In this document: in pieces, positions 1 through 4,594 of the stretch
Layout of the letters: each line of letters begins with the position of its first letter
Position numbering within the stretch: position 1 is the stretch's first letter
Assembly (NCBI GenBank): GCA_022565655.1
Contig: JAIUMG010000182.1
Coordinates: 1 to 6,695, forward strand
DNA: 6,695 nt
DNA from: Alkalimonas sp.
GTDB lineage: Bacteria > Pseudomonadota > Gammaproteobacteria > Enterobacterales > Alteromonadaceae
Direction: 5' to 3'
Notes under the pieces: generated by a model
What the model was told of the DNA's origin: nothing
Database searches by the model: none
The model's input: only the letters and a program-made list of their open reading frames with translations
Translations under genes and position numbers: made by a program

Positions 1-280
1 TGATAAGCTTGGGGCTGCTATTGGGGCGTCGCGGGCGGCGGTTGATGCTGGCTTTGTACCCAATGATATGCAAGTCGGGCAAACCGGTAAAATTGTCGCA
101 CCCGATCTGTATATCGCCGTTGGTATTTCTGGTGCCATTCAGCACCTTGCAGGAATGAAAGACTCGAAAATCATTGTTGCTATCAACAAAGATGCCGAAG
201 CGCCTATCTTCCAGGTGGCTGATTATGGCCTGGTGGCCGATCTATTTACTGTCCTGCCTGAGCTCGAAGCTCAACTCTGA
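1..280 (+). CDS. etfA: Electron transfer flavoprotein alpha subunit, C-terminal part (5' end outside window)
   Basis: Reading from base 2, 92 codons run to TGA at 278-280 and encode the FAD-binding C-terminal domain of EtfA. EtfA and EtfB form the soluble heterodimer that takes electrons from acyl-CoA and other dehydrogenases and passes them to ETF:quinone oxidoreductase. The signature is unmistakable: GASRAAVDAG, then QVGQTGK, then YIAVGISGAIQHLAG, then INKDAEAPIFQVADYG. Fragment residues R11, T28 and H48 have the same spacing as the human FAD-contacting residues R249, T266 and H286, so the cofactor site looks intact. The normal partner gene etfB would be expected just upstream, outside the window. 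The gene is followed after 8 nt by a strong hairpin, which suggests the end of the etf transcription unit. The 5' truncation is only the window edge. Confidence 0.97.
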   Translation, partial: DKLGAAIGASRAAVDAGFVPNDMQVGQTGKIVAPDLYIAVGISGAIQHLAGMKDSKIIVAINKDAEAPIFQVADYGLVADLFTVLPELEAQL

Positions 281-288
281 TCGTTCCT

Positions 289-317
289 CGACAGGCACAA
301 GTCGCTTGTGCCTGTCG
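289..317 (+). terminator. Strong hairpin after etfA, probable terminator or 3' stabiliser
   Basis: A perfect 13-bp inverted repeat, CGACAGGCACAAG (289-301) and CTTGTGCCTGTCG (305-317), closes on a three-base TCG loop and can be extended by one T-G pair (288/318). It begins 8 nt after the etfA stop. The following bases (GCTAAATCTGCTT) are not a proper T-tract; the nearest T-run is 337-340. It is therefore either a weak intrinsic terminator or an mRNA-end stabiliser. The stem itself is certain; the termination function is inference. Confidence 0.6.
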
Positions 318-336
318 GCTAAATCTGCTTCACTGC

Positions 337-349
337 TTTTAGACTAAAA
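337..349. repeat. AT-rich 13-bp palindrome flanked by CACTGC direct repeats
   Basis: TTTTAG-A-CTAAAA is a perfect odd palindrome in the gap between etfA and the GNAT gene. The hexamer CACTGC lies on both sides (331-336 and 351-356). It sits about 120 nt upstream of the GNAT start, where a regulator-binding site could lie. I see no convincing -35/-10 pair nearby (TTGTTG at 400 and GAATAA at 424 are poor). The rest of 350-458 holds nothing I can name. Confidence 0.35.
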
Positions 350-462
350 CCACTGCTGGAACTGGTATCCTGAGGTGGTCTGAGTCTATGCGTTCCCCCT
401 TGTTGTGGCCTATTTCGATGCCCGAATAACAGGTAAATAAATTGATACATTTTTTTACAGAA

Positions 463-472
463 GGATCGATCC
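463..472. promoter_or_regulatory. Palindrome GGATCGATCC overlapping the GNAT ribosome-binding site
   Basis: A perfect 10-bp palindrome fills the space between the Shine-Dalgarno AAGGA (461-465) and the ATG at 473, and shares its GGA with the SD. It may be chance. It could instead be a protein-binding site or help two transcripts pair. The SD itself supports the 473 start. Confidence 0.3.
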
Positions 473-967
473 ATGTCGGTTATAATCCGTCACGCAGAGT
501 TGTCTGATGCCGAAGCATTGCAGAGAATTTATCAGCAGCCCAGTATTTATGCCAATACTCTGCAGTTGCCTTATCAGTCGGTCAGTCACTGGCAGGCGTT
601 ATGTCAGCCCAGTGCAGGTTTTTACAATCTGATTGCAGAGCTGGATGGCGACTTAGTTGGGCAGCTAGGTTTGCAGCAGTTTCAAAACCAGCGTCGGCGT
701 CATGTTGCGGATATAGGGATGGCTGTTTCTGAGCCATATCAAGGGCAGGGGGTCGGGTCGGCCTTGTTACGTGCCGCCCTGGAAATGGCGGATAACTGGC
801 TGAATATTCATCGGTTGGAGTTACAGGTCTATAGCAGCAATGATGCTGCCGTTGCTCTGTATGAGCGTTTTGGCTTTGAAGTTGAGGCTGAGCTGACCGA
901 TTACGCTTTCCAGTATGGGCGGTACGTTAATGTACTGCAGATGGCACGTATCATGTCCAGCAGATAA
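473..967 (+). CDS. GNAT-family N-acetyltransferase, AaaT/YhhY-like
   Basis: This 164-residue single-domain GCN5-related acetyltransferase transfers an acetyl group from acetyl-CoA to an amine. The family signature is present: the acetyl-CoA pyrophosphate loop Q90-G-Q-G93-V-G95 (Q/R-x-x-G-x-G), followed by helix SALLRAALEMADNWL and motif B N123...LYERFGF. The N-terminal block (IRHAELSDAEAL...QPSIYANTLQLP) and HVADIG (77-82) closely resemble E. coli YhhY/AaaT (about 162 aa), an L-amino-acid (Phe, Met) N-acetyltransferase. Substrate is therefore suggested, not shown, and no symbol is assigned because orthology is unproven. The ATG at 473 has AAGGA (461-465) at 7-nt spacing. The protein is cytoplasmic, with no signal or membrane segment. 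The lipoprotein gene follows after 47 nt with no terminator, so the two are probably co-transcribed. Confidence 0.9.
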   Translation: MSVIIRHAELSDAEALQRIYQQPSIYANTLQLPYQSVSHWQALCQPSAGFYNLIAELDGDLVGQLGLQQFQNQRRRHVADIGMAVSEPYQGQGVGSALLRAALEMADNWLNIHRLELQVYSSNDAAVALYERFGFEVEAELTDYAFQYGRYVNVLQMARIMSSR

Positions 968-1003
968 CAGACCCAACCTGGGGGGCGGTCTTGCTGGACC
1001 AGC

Positions 1004-1007
1004 GGAG
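1004..1007 (+). promoter_or_regulatory. Ribosome-binding site deciding the lipoprotein start
   Basis: GGAG lies 7 nt before the ATG at 1015 and inside the stretch that a TTG start at 991 would translate. Together with the lipoprotein signal peptide beginning at that ATG, it favours 1015. Confidence 0.6.
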
Positions 1008-1014
1008 TGGGATC

Positions 1015-1458
1015 ATGGTGAAAACGCTAAAAAAAGCAGCTGTGCTAGTCGCTTGTATCAGCATGCTGAGTTGTGTGCAGCTTGATCAGGAGCAACAGCG
1101 GGCCGCTTTATTAACGGAGCTGGATGGCTCGTTGGCCCAACTCCAGGTGAATTTGCGCCAATTGGAACGGCGCATGGATCAATTAACCGAAGACAAACAA
1201 TGCCAGCGGGATAGTGAGTGCCGGGTACTGGCCAAAGGTGTTCGCCCCTGTGGTGGTGCCGAGCAATTTATTGCTTATTCAGTGTTAACTACGGATGAAG
1301 AGTTTCTGCTGGCCACCAGTGAAAAATTCAGTCAACTGAGACAGCGTCAGCATCAACGGCTTGGCACGATAAGTAGCTGCGAAGTGCTGGATGAGCCTGT
1401 TGCCAGCTGCCAGCAAAACAGTTGCACCGTACAGCCATTGGAGTATGCGCGTCGTTGA
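1015..1458 (+). CDS. Small cysteine-rich lipoprotein of unknown function
   Basis: The product has 147 residues when started at ATG 1015, which has GGAG (1004-1007) at 7-nt spacing. A TTG at 991 would add eight residues in front of the signal peptide and lacks a good SD. The N-terminus is a lipoprotein signal: MVKTLKK, then a hydrophobic stretch, then S-M-L-S-C20. LVAC14 matches the lipobox better but leaves too short a hydrophobic core, so C20 is the likelier lipidated cysteine. Residues about 25-61 are Gln/Leu/Glu-rich and probably helical or coiled coil. The C-terminal domain holds six cysteines (63, 69, 79, 122, 132, 137), enough for three disulfides, around C-x5-C...VRPCGGAEQFIAYS. I have an impression of similar hypothetical lipoproteins in other Gammaproteobacteria but know of no assigned function. 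It is probably anchored in the outer membrane and faces the periplasm. Confidence 0.8.
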   Translation: MVKTLKKAAVLVACISMLSCVQLDQEQQRAALLTELDGSLAQLQVNLRQLERRMDQLTEDKQCQRDSECRVLAKGVRPCGGAEQFIAYSVLTTDEEFLLATSEKFSQLRQRQHQRLGTISSCEVLDEPVASCQQNSCTVQPLEYARR

Positions 1459-1488
1459 AAAAAACGCCCCAGGCTAAGGCCTGGGGTC
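1458..1488. terminator. Bidirectional intrinsic terminator shared by the lipoprotein and DUF2069 genes
   Basis: CCCCAGGC (1467-1474) pairs perfectly with GCCTGGGG (1479-1486) around a TAAG loop, extendable by a G-T pair. Seven A residues (1458-1464) precede it. On the minus strand the hairpin is thus followed by CG and seven T, a classical terminator for the arsC-wrbA-DUF2069 operon. In the plus direction the tail (TCGTCTTT) is poorer, but the stem starts 8 nt after the lipoprotein stop. The 1479-1486 arm and the loop encode the last codons and the TAG stop of the minus-strand gene. Confidence 0.85.
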
Positions 1489-1914
1489 GTCTTTGAGTCT
1501 GGGAATTTTTAAGCCCAGCTCCTGGCCACGGAACCGGGCATAATAGGTGCAGCCGATAAACATCGCCAGGGATAACAGCAGCTCTAACACGGATAACCAA
1601 AAGTAGAGCCCGGATGCCAGCCATAAGTTAGTCAGGCTGTGAATAAAATAGATCATCACAATAAAGTTGGCCCAGGCAAAGGTGTATGGGTCGGCTTTGA
1701 TGATACCAGCCAGCGGAAACCACAATGGCAGCCATAACATGATGGTCAGCAGGTAGGGGTTGCCCAGTGCTGGTGGTGCTAACCAGAGAAACCAGCTTGG
1801 GATCAACAGCAATAAACCGAAATAACCGATCCGTCCAAGTAACAGGAATTGCTTGGTAGTGTTCGCCATTTCTACCGGTACCGTATTTAACTGCTCTGGT
1901 TTACCCGCATTCAT
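1474..1914 (-). CDS. DUF2069 family inner-membrane protein
   Basis: This 146-residue integral membrane protein has four predicted helices at about 29-46, 54-72, 79-99 and 103-125. The family pattern is visible: LPLWFPLAGIIKADPYTFAW (62-81), NFIVMIYFIHSL, and E111LLLSLAMFIGCTYYARFRGQELG near the end. I recall this arrangement for DUF2069 (COG3308), a family of unknown function. It is the last gene of the arsC-wrbA operon: its ATG (1912-1914) follows the wrbA TGA (1916-1918) by one base, giving TGATATG, and GGGAAG inside wrbA serves as SD, so it is probably translationally coupled. An internal M16 (MANTTKQFLLLG) would fit the usual family length and remains an alternative start, but has only a weak SD. 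The TAG stop and the last codons lie in the terminator stem. Function is unknown; wrbA neighbourhood alone does not define it. Confidence 0.85.
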   Translation of the reverse strand: MNAGKPEQLNTVPVEMANTTKQFLLLGRIGYFGLLLLIPSWFLWLAPPALGNPYLLTIMLWLPLWFPLAGIIKADPYTFAWANFIVMIYFIHSLTNLWLASGLYFWLSVLELLLSLAMFIGCTYYARFRGQELGLKIPRLKDDPRP

Positions 1915-1915
1915 A

Positions 1916-2494
1916 TCATTGTCTTCCCATCATAAGTTGTAAGGTCAGCCTGGCAATACGTTGACCAAAGGCCAGGCACAGCTGATGTTCATCACGACTG
2001 ATTGGCTTGTCGCCGCTCATGCCACTGACATGGCTGGGGCCATAAGGGGTCCCACCTTGCTCAGTGCTATTGAGTGCAGGTTCACTGTAGGGGAGCCCGC
2101 AAAGCAGCATGCCGTGATGCAGCAAAGGCAGCATCATACCCAGCAGCGTGCTTTCGTTGCCACCATGCATACTGCCTGATGAAGTAAAAACGCCCGCTGG
2201 CTTATCAATTAAGTCTCCGCGGATCCACTCGGTGCTGGTTTGATCCCAAAACGCTTTTAATGGTGCGGCCATCACACCAAAGCGAACCGGGCTGCCAACA
2301 ATCAGTGCATCGCAATGAGTCAGGTCCGAGGGCTGAACTATGGCATGTTCTGGCTGCTCATCCGCAGACAGCGGCTGTACGCTGCGAATAACGGCTTCAG
2401 CCCCAGCTTGTTCGACACCCATGGCGATTTTTTCGGCCAGCCGTGCGACTGAGCCGTGTTTGGAGTAATAAAGAATAAGGACGCTGGCACTCAT
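1916..2494 (-). CDS. wrbA: NAD(P)H:quinone oxidoreductase WrbA, flavodoxin-like
   Basis: This 192-residue FMN protein (E. coli WrbA is 198) reduces quinones by two electrons with NAD(P)H, avoiding semiquinones and so limiting oxidative stress; the family forms tetramers in the cytoplasm. The FMN-phosphate loop YSKHGSVARLA (10-20) follows the first beta strand. GSPVRFGVMAAPLKAFWDQT (67-86), TSSGSMHGGNESTLL (104-118), the HHGM segment (126-129) and GGTPYGPSHVSG (147-158) are the isoalloxazine and ring-stacking elements typical of WrbA. The SMHGGNESTLLGMMLPLLHH region resembles the Pseudomonas-type WrbA more than the E. coli one. Its ATG (2492-2494) overlaps the arsC TGA as ATGA, a coupling arrangement, and the DUF2069 gene follows one base after its stop. 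It therefore depends on the arsC promoter at 2866-2894. Confidence 0.96.
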   Translation of the reverse strand: MSASVLILYYSKHGSVARLAEKIAMGVEQAGAEAVIRSVQPLSADEQPEHAIVQPSDLTHCDALIVGSPVRFGVMAAPLKAFWDQTSTEWIRGDLIDKPAGVFTSSGSMHGGNESTLLGMMLPLLHHGMLLCGLPYSEPALNSTEQGGTPYGPSHVSGMSGDKPISRDEHQLCLAFGQRIARLTLQLMMGRQ

Positions 2495-2838
2495 GCCAGC
2501 AGCTCCAGCACTCGCTCTGGAGGACGGCCAATCACCGCACGGTTATCGCGCACCACTATAGGTCGCTCTATTAGTTTGGGGTGTTGGCACATGGCTTCGA
2601 TTAACTGTTGATCGGTCAGGCTGGCTTGTGCCAGTTGCAGATCTTTATAAGCTAGCTCACCGGTTCTCAGTAGTTGGCGCGGTGACATAGCCAGTTTGGT
2701 TAGCAGGTCTTGTAACTCAGCCGGGCCCAGTGGCGTTTTCAGATACTCGATCACCGTGATATCCAGCGGTTGCTGTTGCAGTATTTCAAGAGTCTGACGG
2801 CTTTTTGAACAACGTGGGTTATGATAAATGGTTAGCAT
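2491..2838 (-). CDS. arsC: ArsC-family reductase (YfgD type, glutaredoxin-dependent arsenate reductase family)
   Basis: This 115-residue thioredoxin-fold protein of the ArsC/Spx class has the catalytic loop YHNPRCSKSR with C10 as nucleophile. The three arginines that bind oxyanion in plasmid R773 ArsC (R60, R94, R107; Cys12) all have counterparts here: R58 (QLLRTGE), R92 (ERPIVV) and R105 (IGRPPE). The sequence is closest to E. coli YfgD (HPKLIERPIVV...IGRPPE). The family reduces arsenate to arsenite with glutathione/glutaredoxin. No arsR, arsB or acr3 gene is present, and in E. coli too this paralogue sits beside bepA, so a house-keeping role is as likely as arsenic resistance. The ATG at 2838 has GGGAG (2845-2849) 6 nt upstream, and a sigma70 promoter lies just before that. 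It is the first gene of the arsC-wrbA-DUF2069 operon. Confidence 0.95.
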   Translation of the reverse strand: MLTIYHNPRCSKSRQTLEILQQQPLDITVIEYLKTPLGPAELQDLLTKLAMSPRQLLRTGELAYKDLQLAQASLTDQQLIEAMCQHPKLIERPIVVRDNRAVIGRPPERVLELLA

Positions 2839-2853
2839 AGAAGGCTCCCGATA

Positions 2854-2933
2854 ACAGGTGCGGCTATTGTAGTGAAACTTAGCTGGCAGTGCAAAAGGTT
2901 AGCCCAGCACATCTGCCAGATAGTCGCACCTGT
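2854..2933. repeat. Nested inverted repeats bracketing the arsC promoter
   Basis: ACAGGTGCGGCTAT (2854-2867) and ATAGTCGCACCTGT (2920-2933) are 14-base inverted repeats with one mismatch (a G-U pair in plus-strand RNA, A-C in minus-strand RNA). Inside them CTGGCAG (2883-2889) and CTGCCAG (2913-2919) form a perfect 7-base pair of arms directly next to the right outer arm. The left arm covers the -10 edge and start site of the arsC promoter; the right arm begins 7 nt after the bepA stop. No T-run follows, so this is not a standard terminator. It could be a two-site operator or a hairpin in bepA read-through RNA. Confidence 0.5.
2866..2894 (-). promoter_or_regulatory. Sigma70-type promoter for arsC-wrbA-DUF2069
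   Basis: On the minus strand TTGCAC (2889-2894) is followed by exactly 17 bases and TACAAT (2866-2871); each hexamer is close to TTGACA / TATAAT. Transcription would start near 2859, leaving a leader of about 21 nt that holds the GGGAG ribosome site. This gives the three downstream genes a source independent of bepA. Confidence 0.75.
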
Positions 2934-2940
2934 CAGGTTG

Positions 2941-4407
2941 CTACATGCGTTTTAACCGATCAAATTCAGCCTGCAAGGAACGGCGTTTGGACTCCAGCCT
3001 GCGGTTTTCCAATCGTTCACTACTGCTTAAATGATTCAAAGCCTCTTGCAAATCATCAATGGCCCGAGGGTAATTGGCGAGTTGGTAAAAGAAATCTGAG
3101 CGCGCTTCGTAGAATCGTGCAAAATCTTCCAGGTTTTCATAAGCCTTAGCGATTAAATCGTAGGCCAGAATGTTGTCTGGTTTAAAATGCAACATATCTC
3201 TAAGCAAATGAACGGCCAGTCGGTTGCCTCCTGCTTTAATGGCGGCATTGGCATAGTTTAAGGTAACCACTTGATTGTTTGGCCGTAACCGGTAGTGATA
3301 CTCCAGCATGTCCAGGGCTTCGGAGGCGCGATCCAGCCCCAGCAAAATATCGGTATAAACATCAATGTAATACAGGTTGTACTCATCTTTCTCAAGCAAA
3401 TCAACAATGATGCTCTCTGCCTCCTTGTATTTCTTGTTATCCAGATACGCAATGGCCAGACCATACTGATTGGCCCGGGTATTGCCGCCAGGCTGTCGTA
3501 GTCGACCCTGGAAGATGCTGACTACATCCTCATTTTTATGATGATAACGTGCCAGCACACGGGCTTTGGTTAAGGTATAGTCCTGGCTGTCAGGGACATG
3601 GCGCTTGGGGTAGCGTTCAGCCCTTAGCCGGGTGTCACTGACCCGTGCCGCTGACAGTGGGTGAGTTTGCAGAAAAGCCAGTTGTTGGTTCATAAAGCGG
3701 GTGCGTTCAGCCAGCTTATTAAAAAATGCAGGAACGGCATTTGGATCAAAGCCAGCATCAGCCAGTATTTGCATGCCGATGCGATCGGCCTCTTGCTCAT
3801 TGCTGCGGGTAAAGTTGATCGAGGCTTGCGCCTGAGCGCCCTGCGTTGCCATCATGGCCGCCATGCCTGCTTCGGGGTTCACTGTGGCAAGGACGATGGC
3901 ACCAAGCAAGCCGGCAATGGTCAGAGGTGCGCGTTGACTTTGGGCTTCGACAAAGCGGGCAATGTGACGTTGTGTCACGTGAGCGACTTCGTGCGCCATC
4001 ACCGCGGCGAACTCACTTTCAGAATCGGAAATTGCCAGAGTACCGGTATGAGAAGCAATATGGCCACCAAGCGTCGCAAAAGCATTGATGTTACGGTCGT
4101 CGATCCAATAAAAGCGAAATGGGAAACGGACATCATTGGCATTGGCTACCAAACGGTTTCCCAGCGCATTAATGTATTCATCCAATAGCGGATCGTACAC
4201 CATAGGCAGGCTGCCTTTGGCCTGACGCATCAGAACATCGCCAATGGCTTTCTCTTTTTCCGGGGTCAGGGTAGAGAAGCCGCTACCGCCAATATCTGGC
4301 AAGTTGCTTGCGTGACTGTTCAGACTGCAAACAACACAGAGTATGCCAAACAGCAAACTTAAAAAAGATCGGGTCATGGGGGAGTACTCTGCTAAACGAT
4401 GCGTCAT
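2941..4407 (-). CDS. bepA: Beta-barrel assembly-enhancing protease BepA (M48 metalloprotease with TPR repeats)
   Basis: This periplasmic zinc protease works with the BAM and Lpt machinery, helping LptD and other outer-membrane barrels mature and degrading stalled ones. It has 488 residues (E. coli BepA/YfgC 487). The zinc motif is H139-E140-V-A-H143, with third ligand E204 in NEQEADRIG. H249 in LQTHPL matches the E. coli His246 that regulates the active site. From about residue 275 the chain is helical TPR-like repeats that in E. coli bind BAM/OM partners. A Sec signal is clear: MTRSFLSLLF from M11, cleavage likely SHA33/S34. Two starts are possible. M1 (4407) has AAGAAG about 6 nt upstream; M11 (ATG 4375-4377) gives a more normal signal peptide but only a weak GAG. 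I keep the longer form without certainty. It is divergent from perM and followed by arsC, as in E. coli. Confidence 0.96.
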   Translation of the reverse strand: MTHRLAEYSPMTRSFLSLLFGILCVVCSLNSHASNLPDIGGSGFSTLTPEKEKAIGDVLMRQAKGSLPMVYDPLLDEYINALGNRLVANANDVRFPFRFYWIDDRNINAFATLGGHIASHTGTLAISDSESEFAAVMAHEVAHVTQRHIARFVEAQSQRAPLTIAGLLGAIVLATVNPEAGMAAMMATQGAQAQASINFTRSNEQEADRIGMQILADAGFDPNAVPAFFNKLAERTRFMNQQLAFLQTHPLSAARVSDTRLRAERYPKRHVPDSQDYTLTKARVLARYHHKNEDVVSIFQGRLRQPGGNTRANQYGLAIAYLDNKKYKEAESIIVDLLEKDEYNLYYIDVYTDILLGLDRASEALDMLEYHYRLRPNNQVVTLNYANAAIKAGGNRLAVHLLRDMLHFKPDNILAYDLIAKAYENLEDFARFYEARSDFFYQLANYPRAIDDLQEALNHLSSSERLENRRLESKRRSLQAEFDRLKRM

Positions 4408-4465
4408 TGGCTACTTCTTTATGTCCTGGGCAATGGTATGTTAACTTCTACGCGAGCGTGCCTGA

Positions 4466-4493
4466 TTAGGCCGTCGAAACGATTTGAAGTTCA
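4466..4493 (-). promoter_or_regulatory. Candidate sigmaE-type (or weak sigma70) promoter of bepA
   Basis: On the minus strand TGAACTT (4487-4493), 16 bases, then CCTAA (4466-4470) matches the E. coli sigmaE layout (GGAACTT, 16 bases, TCTAA/TCTGA) with one change in each element. E. coli bepA is known as a sigmaE-regulon member. The same DNA can be read as a poor sigma70 promoter: TTGAAC (4489-4494), 18 bases, CCTAAT (4465-4470). A start near 4459 leaves a leader of about 50 nt before ATG 4407. Confidence 0.45.
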
Positions 4494-4494
4494 A
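4484..4494. repeat. Palindrome TTGAA-G-TTCAA over the bepA -35 region
   Basis: A perfect 11-bp odd palindrome lies in the bepA/perM divergent region and overlaps the proposed -35 element of bepA. Its place would suit an operator, but a palindrome of this length can occur by chance and I recognise no known regulator motif. Confidence 0.3.
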
Positions 4495-4516
4495 CGTAAA
4501 ATTAGCAATTTTCTTA

Positions 4517-4546
4517 TCAACATTATCTGGTAATCTACCATAGAAT
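4517..4546 (+). promoter_or_regulatory. Possible sigma70 promoter of perM
   Basis: TCAACA (4517-4522), an 18-base spacer and TAGAAT (4541-4546) give four and five matches to the consensus hexamers. Transcription would start near 4553, about 40 nt before the perM ATG. The region 4497-4580 is visibly AT-rich, as promoters often are. Confidence 0.4.
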
Positions 4547-4594
4547 AGAATGATAGCTTAGCTTGATGGTTAATTTAATGAAGGAGCCGGAGTC

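Noticed and set aside
980..990. G-rich run between the GNAT and lipoprotein genes as a structured element
   Set aside because: Only one G-run and a 4-bp possible stem (GGTC/GACC); too little for a quadruplex or terminator.
991..1014. TTG start for the lipoprotein gene, eight residues upstream
   Set aside because: Would put MLDQRSGI in front of the signal peptide and overlaps the GGAG that serves the ATG at 1015.
1328..1624. 98-codon open frame on the minus strand spanning the lipoprotein/DUF2069 junction
   Set aside because: Overlaps two better-supported genes and runs through the terminator hairpin; composition unlike a real protein.
1961..2179. 72-codon plus-strand frame inside wrbA
   Set aside because: Antisense to well-conserved WrbA motifs, no recognisable product.
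2491..2838. Arsenic-resistance operon
   Set aside because: The ArsC-like protein is of YfgD type and no arsR, arsB, acr3 or arsH is present; the neighbours are wrbA and bepA.
3661..4188. 175-codon open frame on the plus strand across bepA
   Set aside because: Antisense to the conserved M48 catalytic domain, with no family resemblance and no ribosome site; a shadow of bepA.
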